From positions 17,716-81,715 of the forward strand of contig SYGP01000037.1 of NCBI GenBank assembly GCA_005799495.1: DNA of 64,000 nt, written 5' to 3'. The notes under the pieces were generated by a model. It was given only the letters and a program-made list of their open reading frames with translations. It was not told the origin of the DNA and made no database searches. The DNA is from Planctomycetia bacterium. Its GTDB lineage: Bacteria; Planctomycetota; Phycisphaerae; Phycisphaerales; SM1A02. Below, piece by piece: positions 35,950 to 44,064 of this stretch (position 1 is its first letter; each line of letters begins with the position of its first letter). Both the position numbers and the translations under genes were made by a program.

Positions 35950-37167
35950 ATGACTTCCACCAATCAAGACATGAATCCAATGAAGCGATGGAGTTCGATG
36001 GATCGACCGTTTCCGTGTGTGTGGCAGGGGATGCGAGCGCTTGCCTGCGCTTTGGTTGTTCTTGGAGCGCCCGTAGACGCTTCTCCTGATACGGGTGCGC
36101 AGCAGACATCCGCTTCGTTCTCGCAGGGCACCAAGCCAACGGCACCGTCCCGATCGTCGGGCAAGCAATCGACTGCCCCGGCAAAGGCTGCACCTGGGAA
36201 CGGTGCCGACAAGGATGCGGCGACCGATGCCAAGAGGCATGTCTTCATGCTGCCGCTCGATGGCATGGTGGGAATCGGCCTTCGGCATGACGAGATGGAA
36301 AAGGTCGAGCAGGTTGCCGACAAGATCGGCCCGGGCCAGGTGATCATCCTTCGCATCAACTCCAACGGTGGCCTCGTGATCGAAGGAGACATGATTGCCG
36401 AGTCGCTGACCCGTATCAAGCAGAAGCATCGGTTGGTCGCCTGGATCGAGAAGGCCATCTCGGGTGGTGCCTTCACGGCACTCTGGTGCGACGAGATGTA
36501 TTTCATGCCCGAGGCTGCGCTCGGGTCGATCACCATGCTGACGGGACGAACCGAGGTTTCCGCAGTTCGCGAGGAGTGGAAGGAGCGTGTGGCGGAAGCC
36601 TGTGCCGGCGGAGGTCGTGATCCACTGATCGGGCCAGCGATGGTGCACTCCGAGGTTGAGTTGTCTTACGAGAAGACCCCGGATGGGAAGGTCACCTTCT
36701 ACCCGGATGTCAAGCACACCTATGTGCTCAGCCGCAGCAATGAGAACCTGGACTTCAACGCGCAGAATGCGGAGCACTGTGGGTTCTCGGATGGCACCGC
36801 AAAGACGGACGCGGAGCTGTACAAACTTCTTGGGGTCGATGATGGCGAGAAGTACATCATCAGCGATGCGGGCAAGAAGATCGCCGCGGAATGGCAAAAG
36901 CTGATCAAGGACTGCAAGGACAAAGTTCCACTCCTGCTGCGCAAGCGCGACATCGAGGGGACAAGCGAGGGTGGGGTGGCGCAGTTGCAGGCGCGCATCA
37001 AGAACAACCAAGCCATCATCGACTGGTTCAAGAAGTGCAGGCCCGAGATGGTGTATGAGTTGGGTGTTGGCGATCAGGCGATTGAGAGCCTGAAAGAAGA
37101 GAACGAGGAATTGCGCAAGCAGGTCAAGGAACTGCAAGCCGCTCCACGCGAGAACCGCGGAAACTGA
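35950..37167 (+). CDS. Exported NfeD/ClpP-like serine protease homologue
   Basis: A roughly 405-residue protein with a signal region (MRALACALVVLGAPVDAS) and a low-complexity linker. The core has the NfeD-protease pattern: VIILRINSNGGLVIEGDMIA then WIEKAISGGAFTALWCDEMY, where the Ser of ISGGA is the likely nucleophile and a Lys 40 residues on (EEWKERV) suits the Ser-Lys dyad spacing of archaeal NfeD proteases. A coiled coil ends it (SLKEENEELRKQVKELQA). NfeD-type proteases act on stomatin/SPFH proteins; three SPFH genes begin 1.2 kb downstream. The start is uncertain (35950 to 36031). Confidence 0.75.
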   Translation: MTSTNQDMNPMKRWSSMDRPFPCVWQGMRALACALVVLGAPVDASPDTGAQQTSASFSQGTKPTAPSRSSGKQSTAPAKAAPGNGADKDAATDAKRHVFMLPLDGMVGIGLRHDEMEKVEQVADKIGPGQVIILRINSNGGLVIEGDMIAESLTRIKQKHRLVAWIEKAISGGAFTALWCDEMYFMPEAALGSITMLTGRTEVSAVREEWKERVAEACAGGGRDPLIGPAMVHSEVELSYEKTPDGKVTFYPDVKHTYVLSRSNENLDFNAQNAEHCGFSDGTAKTDAELYKLLGVDDGEKYIISDAGKKIAAEWQKLIKDCKDKVPLLLRKRDIEGTSEGGVAQLQARIKNNQAIIDWFKKCRPEMVYELGVGDQAIESLKEENEELRKQVKELQAAPRENRGN

Positions 37168-37206
37168 CTTCGGCGAGCCTGTCGGCGAGCCCGTCGGCCA
37201 GCCTGG

Positions 37207-38247
37207 TCAGGCGACCTCGCGCCGCTGAAAGAGCGCTGTCGCGATTGCGAGAGCAGCCGTCGTGACGGCGGCGCCGTATGCGACGACTCGCCAGAGATAA
37301 TCGGATGGGATCGCAACGCCTTGATTGATGGCGTCGACCACCCAGAACACTTGAAAGTTCGGTACGCATGCATACGCGGCTTCGTTGAGCCACAGGAGAG
37401 CGCGGTCGGTGTCGAGCCAGTCGAGGTTCGCCGCTTGGCGCACCTCGAGTACCTCCTTCAGGCGGGTGATGTTCCTGGCAAAGAGCCAGTCCGACAGGAG
37501 GCCCAGCAGCAGCAGGGCGAGCGTCACGCCAATGGTGAGGATTTGCCCCAGTCGGGTGCTTGCGGCCACGGCGATTGCCGCCAGGACCGTGAGCGATGTG
37601 CCCATCAACAGGAGCGCCACCAGAAGTTCAGGACGGAACTTCTTGCTTGGTGAGATGGACTGCCAGGACGGATCGAAGAAGAGTGCACCGATGTAGGCAA
37701 GGGCCATCAGTGGAACTCCGACGACGCACACGACCGCGGGAAACGACGACCCGTAGAAGTAGTTGCACCAGGTCGCGATGGCAACGGTGCCAAGGAGCGC
37801 GAGGGCACCGAACGCGAGTGCTGGAAGATGCCATGGCGTCGCTGCCGTTTGCATCACGCCGTGCACCTCGACGAGCAGAAACGAGAGCGCTGGCAGGGCC
37901 GTGGCGGAGAGGAGCGCGAGCGTGACGCCCAGAAACTTTCCGAGCACGAAGATCCATCGGGGAACAGGCTTCGAAACGACGAGCAGCAGCGTTCGGCTTT
38001 GCACCTCCTGATGCACGACAGCCGTTGCAAGGAATGCAGCCAGGATCGCGCCCGACATGAAAACCGTCGACAGTCCAAGGTCCACATACATCCGCTGATC
38101 GTCCATCAGGGTGAAAGCTGACAGCGGGTTGCTCACGAGAACCAGCAGCGTTGCCGAAGCGATGATGACAAGGCAGACGGGCTGGCGAACACACTCGAGG
38201 AATGTGTTTCGAAGAATTGCAAGGACCTGTTCGACGAAGCCGATCAT
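37207..38247 (-). CDS. ABC-2 type permease subunit
   Basis: A 346-residue membrane protein with about six helices (for example SGAILAAFLATAVVHQEVQ preceding, LLSATALPALSFLLVEVHG, AVVCVVGVPLMALAYIGALF and TIGVTLALLLLGLLSDWLF). The motif LLLVVSKPVPRWIFVLGKFL is shared with the larger permease at 44061 (SVLTKPVSRLQFLSGKWLG), so the two are likely relatives. It has no ATPase of its own on this strand and is transcribed away from the SPFH operon starting 109 bases away. It probably uses the ATPase at 42838. Confidence 0.82.
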   Translation of the reverse strand: MIGFVEQVLAILRNTFLECVRQPVCLVIIASATLLVLVSNPLSAFTLMDDQRMYVDLGLSTVFMSGAILAAFLATAVVHQEVQSRTLLLVVSKPVPRWIFVLGKFLGVTLALLSATALPALSFLLVEVHGVMQTAATPWHLPALAFGALALLGTVAIATWCNYFYGSSFPAVVCVVGVPLMALAYIGALFFDPSWQSISPSKKFRPELLVALLLMGTSLTVLAAIAVAASTRLGQILTIGVTLALLLLGLLSDWLFARNITRLKEVLEVRQAANLDWLDTDRALLWLNEAAYACVPNFQVFWVVDAINQGVAIPSDYLWRVVAYGAAVTTAALAIATALFQRREVA

Positions 38248-38355
38248 GAAGGGTTTGGTGTGTCCAATGGTACGGGGGTGAGAGTGATCGGGTCGGAGCC
38301 GACAGCCCTCGAACCTCGAACCGTCCTCGTTGATTCGGCGTACAGTAGAACCCAC

Positions 38356-40458
38356 ATGGTCCGAGATCAGTTCGTGTATCAGCAGGCCACCCGAGTGTGC
38401 GGCATCGGGTTCGGTATTCAGTTGGTGCTTGGGACGTTTCTCGCGATCTTCGGACGGGTTTCGGGCGATTCAGCAATCACGCTCGCCTCCTTCTATGTGC
38501 TGATCGGCATGCTGCCGTGGCTGTCCCTGATCGTGCTCTTTCACCAGCACTCGCTCGAGCGTCTGGAGGCGCTCGAGAACGAGGAACTGGAGCAGCTTCG
38601 CGCTTCTGGCCGGAGCGTTTTTGAGGGGGGGCGTGAGCAGAGTGATGTCGCGTCGCGGCGGCTGGCATCGATGCACCGTTGGCTGATGCCGTCGGTGAGT
38701 GGGGTAGTCGCGGTTGCGCTCGGGACGTTGAGCTATCTGACGATCGACTGGCTCGGGCGTTTGGATGATGCCACGGCAACCGCAAACCCGTTCGGGGTTG
38801 GTTCGAACCTCGGCTGGCAGTTGGCGCTGTGCACGGCAATCGCGCTTGGAACCTTCATCTTTTCGCGTTTCGTTGCGGGCATGTCGCAGCAGACAGCGTG
38901 GGCGAATCTTCGCGGCGGTGCGGGCACGAGCGTGGGCAACGCTCTGGTCCTGCTTGCCATCGCCGTGGGAATCGTCTTCGAGGTCTTCCGAAAGCCCAAT
39001 GTGTTGGAGGCAGTGGCGTATGGAGTTGCGGTCTTCGCCGCGATCATCGCGGCAGAAATCCTGCTCAACCTGATTCTCAATGTCTATCGCCCGCGCCGCC
39101 GCGAGGACGCGCCGCGACCCGCTTTCGACTCCAAGCTGCTTGGACTTGCTGCCGCCCCGGATTCGATCGTCCGGAGCATCAACGAGGCCGTGAACTATCA
39201 GTTCGGATTCGACATCACGAGTTCGTGGGGATACCAACTCCTTCTTCGAAGCATGGTGCGTTTGTCCGCCTTGGCGGCAGTCGTGTTGTTGCTGACCTCC
39301 ATCGTGGTGGTGGTGCAGCCAGGCGAACAGGCGGTTCGACTGCGAGGCGGTCGAATCGTTGGTGATGTTGCCTCTGGAACGCTTCTGTTCAAGTGGCCTT
39401 GGCCCCTGGAGTCGGTGGAACGCTTCGATGTTGGTCAGGTTCGGTCGGTCGTGCTTGGACCTGCTCTTCTGAAAAATGAAAAGGTGAACGCCTGGGTGAT
39501 TGAAGGCGAGCCCGACCCCAACCGACCCGGATTCGTCGTGCTTGCGAGCGGAACGGGGAACCGCTCGAGCGGTGCACCCGCGGTGGATTCGGATGGATCG
39601 CCCTTGGCGGCGCAGTTTGCGTTGATCGATGCCGACCTCGTCCTGAACTATCGAATCCGCGATGGTGCTCTGCTTGACTTCCTTGGATTTTCCTCGGATG
39701 CGCGCAGTCGCCGAACGCCGCTCGACATGCGTGAGCGCGCCTTGAAGGCGCTCGCACTCCGGGAGGTCACCCAACTGTTTGCAACGCTCAGCGCAGACGA
39801 AGTGCTCTCGCCGCAAGGTGATTCGTTGGTCCGCCGTCTGAAGGAGCGCATCCAGCGCGCCTTCGATGCAGCGAGAAGCGGAGTCGAGGTTGTGGGCATC
39901 CAGATTCCCGTGCTGCGACCGCCCGCGGGCGAGCCATCGGGGCGCTTCGAGGATCTGTCGATCGACCTGCAGAATGCCCGAAAGGTCGTCGATGAAGCAA
40001 ATCGACTCGTCAATACCACGATGTCGGCCCTGGCGGGATCGCCCGAGCAGGCGCGGAAGATCGTCGAGGCGATTGACACACTCCGCACGATCGAGCGCCA
40101 GTCGGGGAAGGATTCCGCGACGTCGCGCTCCAAGCGTGCGGAGATCGAGGCCATGATCATCGACTCGCGCGGTCAGGCGGCGAGCGTCATTTCGATCGCG
40201 CAGGCCCGGCGTTGGGACATGCTCATGCGTGCGAGGGCGACAGCGAGCGAAGTGCTTGGGCAGGCTCCTTCGTACCGGGCGGCGCCGTCGCTCTACCGCG
40301 AGCGTGCGATCATGGCGGTTCTCTCTCGTGCCCTCGCGGAGGCTCGAGTGAAGTATGTGCTGGCTGTCGACCCGATGCGCGTCGACATCGATGTGCAGAT
40401 GGAGCAGCCGGAGTCGGGACTCAATCTCGGTGACTATCTGGAGAAGCAGGACAAATGA
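38356..40458 (+). CDS. SPFH/band-7 protein with polytopic N-terminal domain
   Basis: A 700-residue protein. About six or seven hydrophobic helices fill residues 10-330 (GFGIQLVLGTFLAIFGR, ASFYVLIGMLPWLSLIVLF, LALCTAIALGTFIFSRFVAG, AVFAAIIAAEILLNLILNVY and AAVVLLLTSIVVVVQPGEQA), then an HflK/band-7 domain (QPGEQAVRLRGGRIV, FEDLSIDLQNARKVVDEANR) and a tail. HflK normally has one helix. It is the first of three SPFH genes; its stop overlaps the next start (ATGA). ATG 38356 lies soon after the divergent permease start. Band-7 proteins form large membrane rings that hold proteases or transporters. Confidence 0.85.
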   Translation: MVRDQFVYQQATRVCGIGFGIQLVLGTFLAIFGRVSGDSAITLASFYVLIGMLPWLSLIVLFHQHSLERLEALENEELEQLRASGRSVFEGGREQSDVASRRLASMHRWLMPSVSGVVAVALGTLSYLTIDWLGRLDDATATANPFGVGSNLGWQLALCTAIALGTFIFSRFVAGMSQQTAWANLRGGAGTSVGNALVLLAIAVGIVFEVFRKPNVLEAVAYGVAVFAAIIAAEILLNLILNVYRPRRREDAPRPAFDSKLLGLAAAPDSIVRSINEAVNYQFGFDITSSWGYQLLLRSMVRLSALAAVVLLLTSIVVVVQPGEQAVRLRGGRIVGDVASGTLLFKWPWPLESVERFDVGQVRSVVLGPALLKNEKVNAWVIEGEPDPNRPGFVVLASGTGNRSSGAPAVDSDGSPLAAQFALIDADLVLNYRIRDGALLDFLGFSSDARSRRTPLDMRERALKALALREVTQLFATLSADEVLSPQGDSLVRRLKERIQRAFDAARSGVEVVGIQIPVLRPPAGEPSGRFEDLSIDLQNARKVVDEANRLVNTTMSALAGSPEQARKIVEAIDTLRTIERQSGKDSATSRSKRAEIEAMIIDSRGQAASVISIAQARRWDMLMRARATASEVLGQAPSYRAAPSLYRERAIMAVLSRALAEARVKYVLAVDPMRVDIDVQMEQPESGLNLGDYLEKQDK

Positions 40459-41396
40459 TGCGAAAGATTCCAGTCGTTGTTGCGGCAGTGATCGTTGCAG
40501 TGCTCGTTCTCTTCAGCACCACTTACACGGTCAACTTCCATGAGATCGCCGTGCTGACTCGCTTCGGGAAGCCGGCGGGGGTGGAGCGCGCGGCGGGGCT
40601 GCATCTCAAGGCGCCTCTGTTCATTGATCAGGTGACCAAGCTCGATGTTCGACTGCAGTTCATCGAGAGTCCCCTGGAGACCGTTCTCACCAAGGATGGA
40701 CAGCAAGTCCTTGTGCAGGCATATCTGCTGTGGCGTGTGCAGGAGACGGGCGACGCACCATTGCAGTTCTTCATTTCACATGGAACCCTCGACGCCGCAG
40801 GCAAGGAACTTGGAGTGCAATTGCAGGGTGCGGTCCGCGCGGTCGGCGGGTACACCTTTGCAGAGCTCATCGGGCAGTCGAGTCGCATCGGCGAAGCGGA
40901 GGCATCGATCCTCGCTGACATGAAGGCCACGCGCTTGCCCGGCATCGAAGCGGTCAGTGTGGGCATCTCGCAGGTGGTGTTGCCGCCGAAGACCTCCGTG
41001 GCTGTCCTTCGGCGAATGGCTGCCGTTCAGGAGACGCTCGCGAATCTGGAGGAGTCCAAGGGAAACTCGGAAGCGGAGGCCATCAAGAGTCAGGCAGCCA
41101 GTTCGGCAGACACGATTCGAAACTTCGCTTCGCAGTGGGCTGCGGAGATTGAGGCACTGGGGAACGAAGAGTCCACGCGTTACTACCAGCTCATGAAGCA
41201 AGAGGCGGACCTTGCAATCTTCCTCGCGTGGCTCGACACGCTCAAGGGTTCGCTCTCTGGCAGCACGACTTTCGTGACGGATCTCAATCGAGCGCCGTTC
41301 CATCTGCTCGATCTCCAGGAAGCTGGAAGCGCTGCGGGGATTCCGCAGCCGCGCGAACCCTATCTCGTTCAGCCCAAGGGCAAGGAGCAGCGCTGA
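40455..41396 (+). CDS. HflC-like SPFH/band-7 protein
   Basis: A 313-residue protein with a single N-terminal helix (VVVAAVIVAVLVLFSTTYTV) followed by the band-7 domain: HEIAVLTRFGKPAG, LHLKAPLFIDQVTKLDVRLQ and the helical region QSQAASSADTIRN-like end (IKSQAASSADTIRNFASQWA). Size and layout match HflC. HflK/HflC complexes surround FtsH or other proteases in model bacteria; here the partner genes are an ABC transporter. ATG 40455 and 40458 are both possible; the first overlaps the upstream TGA. Confidence 0.88.
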   Translation: MMRKIPVVVAAVIVAVLVLFSTTYTVNFHEIAVLTRFGKPAGVERAAGLHLKAPLFIDQVTKLDVRLQFIESPLETVLTKDGQQVLVQAYLLWRVQETGDAPLQFFISHGTLDAAGKELGVQLQGAVRAVGGYTFAELIGQSSRIGEAEASILADMKATRLPGIEAVSVGISQVVLPPKTSVAVLRRMAAVQETLANLEESKGNSEAEAIKSQAASSADTIRNFASQWAAEIEALGNEESTRYYQLMKQEADLAIFLAWLDTLKGSLSGSTTFVTDLNRAPFHLLDLQEAGSAAGIPQPREPYLVQPKGKEQR

Positions 41397-41397
41397 C

Positions 41398-42825
41398 ATG
41401 GCGGTCGATCCCATCGACGAGCCAGAGTCGCCCGAGGAGGCGCACCGTGCCCAGCGCGCGAGCAAGCGTGCCACGCTCCAGGTTGCCGATGTGGCGAGTG
41501 AACGCGCGAGCCTGCGGGCTGCAATGGATCCCGCCAACCAGAGCCTTGGCGAGGCGCTCCGGCTGTCGTACCGGGTTCTTCAGATCGCGATGACGGGTCT
41601 GGTCGTGACCTTTCTCTTTTCGGGATTCCAGTCGGTTCCCGAGGGCGTGACGGGAATCCGCACCGTGTTTGGTCGGGTGGTGGGGTCCGGCGACGGGCAG
41701 GTGGTCACTCCCGGGCTGCAGCCGTTTTGGCCAACGCCCATCGGAGAGTTCATCACGCTGTCGCAGCGGCAGACTTTCGAGGTGCGCGAGTCCTTCTGGC
41801 CGCAGCGAGCGCTAAAGGATGTGACGATGGAAGCTGCGACGGATGCGGCGAGTGCCGATGAGCCGATCCGTGCCGGGCGTGATGGTTCGTTGCTCACGGC
41901 GGATGGCGATCTTGCCCATGCACAGTTCTCGGTGGAGTGGACCGTGGTGGATCCTGTCGCCATGCTGCGGCTGATCGATCCTGATCGCGCGGCCGCTCTG
42001 ATGCGAGCGGTGCTCCGCCGCGCCGCCGTTTCCACGGTGGCCGAGATGACCCTGCCAGAGTTCCTCGAACAGCGGGAACCACCTGGGCTGGCGATTCGGC
42101 AACGGATGCAGGCGACGCTTCGCGGCATGGACGCGGGCATCGAAGTGGTATCGGTCACCATACTCGAGCGGACCGCTCCTTTTGCCGTGCGTGGCGCACT
42201 GCGCCGTGTGCAGACAGCGCGCGAGGAGATGAAGACAGTGGTGGAGCGCGCGCGCCAAGATGCCAACACACAGTTGGTGGGGGTTGCTGGTCCGCGGTTC
42301 GCCGAGGTACTCGACATGATCCACGAGTACGAGACGCTGCTGACCAAAGGTGAGGTGGCTGAGTCTGACGCGCTCCTTCGGAGCATTGGCCAACGATTCG
42401 AGCAATCCGATATTGGTGGCGAGGCTGCGCGCATCATCGCGCAAGCACGATCGAAGCAGTCATCCGTGAATGCTGCGCTCGCGCAGGAAGCGCGGCGGGT
42501 GGAGAGTCTGGCGGTGACCTTCCGCGAAAACCCGCGTCAGTTGATACAGCAGTTGTGGCTTGATGCCGTACGGCAGGTGGTCAACCAAGATGAGGTGGAA
42601 GTGTTCTCGGTACCAGACAACCTTGGGCGCTATGTACTGCGCGTGAGGAGTTCTCCAGACACCATGCAGACCCGGCGTGATGCGGAGCTGGAGCGGAAGA
42701 AGGCTGCGGCTGCCGCGATCGGAGCGGACCTTCCTTCGTTCCAACTCGGGTCGCGGCTGATCACTCCAGATGCGCCTGGGCGGCGCCTCGACAAGTCCGG
42801 CGGCAAGGCGTTCGGGAAGGACTGA
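41398..42825 (+). CDS. Third SPFH/band-7 protein
   Basis: A 475-residue protein with a polar N-terminus, one membrane helix (VLQIAMTGLVVTFLFSGFQS) and a band-7 domain (GVTGIRTVFGRVVGSGDGQV, TPGLQPFWPTPIGEFI, FSVEWTVVDPVAMLRLID). A long helical region follows (AAFAVRG...REEMKTVVERARQDANTQLV) and a polar tail rich in Lys and Glu. It starts one base after the previous stop. Its divergence from the two before it suggests a distinct ring or a heteromeric assembly with them. Confidence 0.85.
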   Translation: MAVDPIDEPESPEEAHRAQRASKRATLQVADVASERASLRAAMDPANQSLGEALRLSYRVLQIAMTGLVVTFLFSGFQSVPEGVTGIRTVFGRVVGSGDGQVVTPGLQPFWPTPIGEFITLSQRQTFEVRESFWPQRALKDVTMEAATDAASADEPIRAGRDGSLLTADGDLAHAQFSVEWTVVDPVAMLRLIDPDRAAALMRAVLRRAAVSTVAEMTLPEFLEQREPPGLAIRQRMQATLRGMDAGIEVVSVTILERTAPFAVRGALRRVQTAREEMKTVVERARQDANTQLVGVAGPRFAEVLDMIHEYETLLTKGEVAESDALLRSIGQRFEQSDIGGEAARIIAQARSKQSSVNAALAQEARRVESLAVTFRENPRQLIQQLWLDAVRQVVNQDEVEVFSVPDNLGRYVLRVRSSPDTMQTRRDAELERKKAAAAAIGADLPSFQLGSRLITPDAPGRRLDKSGGKAFGKD

Positions 42826-42837
42826 CGGGAACCCCCC

Positions 42838-44064
42838 ATGAATCCACGCAGTGAAGGAAGCGCTCCGCCGGTGGTCGAGGCGGAAGGACTGGTCAAGACA
42901 TTCTCCGACTTCTGGTTGCGTGCGAAAGCGCGCGCCGTGGACGGGGTGACTTTCGAGATTCGCGCTCACGAGATCTTTGGTCTGCTCGGTCCCAACGGAT
43001 CTGGCAAGAGCACGACCATCAAGATGATTCTTGGGTTGCTGCGGAAGTCGAAGGGCAGGCTCAGCGTGTTTGGGCGTGAACCGTCCGATGTCGCCGTCAA
43101 GGCTCGGATCGGCTATCTGCCGGAAGAAACGTACATGTATCGCTTCCTCAATCCGAGGGAGACGCTCGATTACTTCGGCAAGCTGTTCGGGCTGCCGCGC
43201 GCGACCCGTCGTCGACGAACCGATGAGCTGCTCGAGATGGTGGGGCTCGAAGGGGCCGCGCATCGTGCCGTAGGAGAGTTCTCGAAGGGGATGGCACGTC
43301 GCCTTGGGATTGCGCAGGCGCTCATCAATGACCCGGAGTTCCTGATTCTCGATGAACCCACTTCAGGACTCGACCCGATCGGCACGCGGCAGGTGAAGGA
43401 CCTTCTGCTCGACCTGCGGCGCAAGGGAAAGACAGTGCTGCTGTCATCGCATTTGCTTGCCGATGTGGAAGATGTCTGTGATCGCATGGTCATCCTGTAC
43501 GGGGGAAAGATCCGCGCATCTGGAACCGCCGATGAACTGCTTCGCGACACGAAGCACACCACGCTGCATTTGCCGAGGTTGGATGCAGCGGCGATTGCGA
43601 AGGTGGATGCTGCCATTCGGCGTGAGGTGGGTATCGCGGTGGACCGTGTGGAGTCGCCGCGGCAGCGTCTCGAGGATCTCTTCCTGCAGATCGTCGATGC
43701 TGCTCGCGCCGAGCAGGTGGAGACAAGTGGTGCGATGCGGGGTGGTCCGACGGCGGCGTTCCTTGGAGGGAGCGATGACCAGCAGTCGGGTGCATTGATC
43801 GCTGACCTTGAGCGTGCAGCACGGGAGTCCACTCGGGCAGCACAGGTTGCTGCGCCTGCGCCCGCTCCGAATGTGCCTTCGGGAGACACGATTGCCGAGT
43901 TGCAGCGGTCGGACGGAACGCGCTCGGCGAAGCCAGCGAGCGCGCCTGCTGCACGAGCAGTACCCGATGCTGTCGACAAGTCGGTGATCGATGGACTGCT
44001 CGGAGACAGCGTCAAACAAGGGCAGGACCGAGGAGCGGATGAACCGGGAGCACGATCGAAGTGA
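42838..44064 (+). CDS. ABC-2 type ATP-binding protein with long C-terminal extension
   Basis: A 408-residue ATPase with Walker A GPNGSGKSTTIKMILGLL, Q-loop YLPEETYMY, signature FSKGMARRLGIAQALI, Walker B FLILDEPTSGLDP and the His of SSHLLADVED. It is of the CcmA/DrrA class of exporters. The usual end is near residue 280; an extra Ala/Pro/Gln-rich segment of about 110 residues (from about VETSGAMRGGPTAAFLGGSD) follows. The extension has no recognisable fold. It overlaps the permease start (GTGA) and follows the SPFH genes by 12 bases, so they are one operon. Confidence 0.9.
   Translation: MNPRSEGSAPPVVEAEGLVKTFSDFWLRAKARAVDGVTFEIRAHEIFGLLGPNGSGKSTTIKMILGLLRKSKGRLSVFGREPSDVAVKARIGYLPEETYMYRFLNPRETLDYFGKLFGLPRATRRRRTDELLEMVGLEGAAHRAVGEFSKGMARRLGIAQALINDPEFLILDEPTSGLDPIGTRQVKDLLLDLRRKGKTVLLSSHLLADVEDVCDRMVILYGGKIRASGTADELLRDTKHTTLHLPRLDAAAIAKVDAAIRREVGIAVDRVESPRQRLEDLFLQIVDAARAEQVETSGAMRGGPTAAFLGGSDDQQSGALIADLERAARESTRAAQVAAPAPAPNVPSGDTIAELQRSDGTRSAKPASAPAARAVPDAVDKSVIDGLLGDSVKQGQDRGADEPGARSK

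Noticed and set aside
35752..37137. 461-codon minus-strand frame opposite the second ClpP-fold gene
   Set aside because: Shadow frame; the plus strand has signal peptide and conserved core.
38341..38356. TACAGT ten bases before the first SPFH start as a leaderless promoter
   Set aside because: No -35 element at a usable distance; kept as unexplained.
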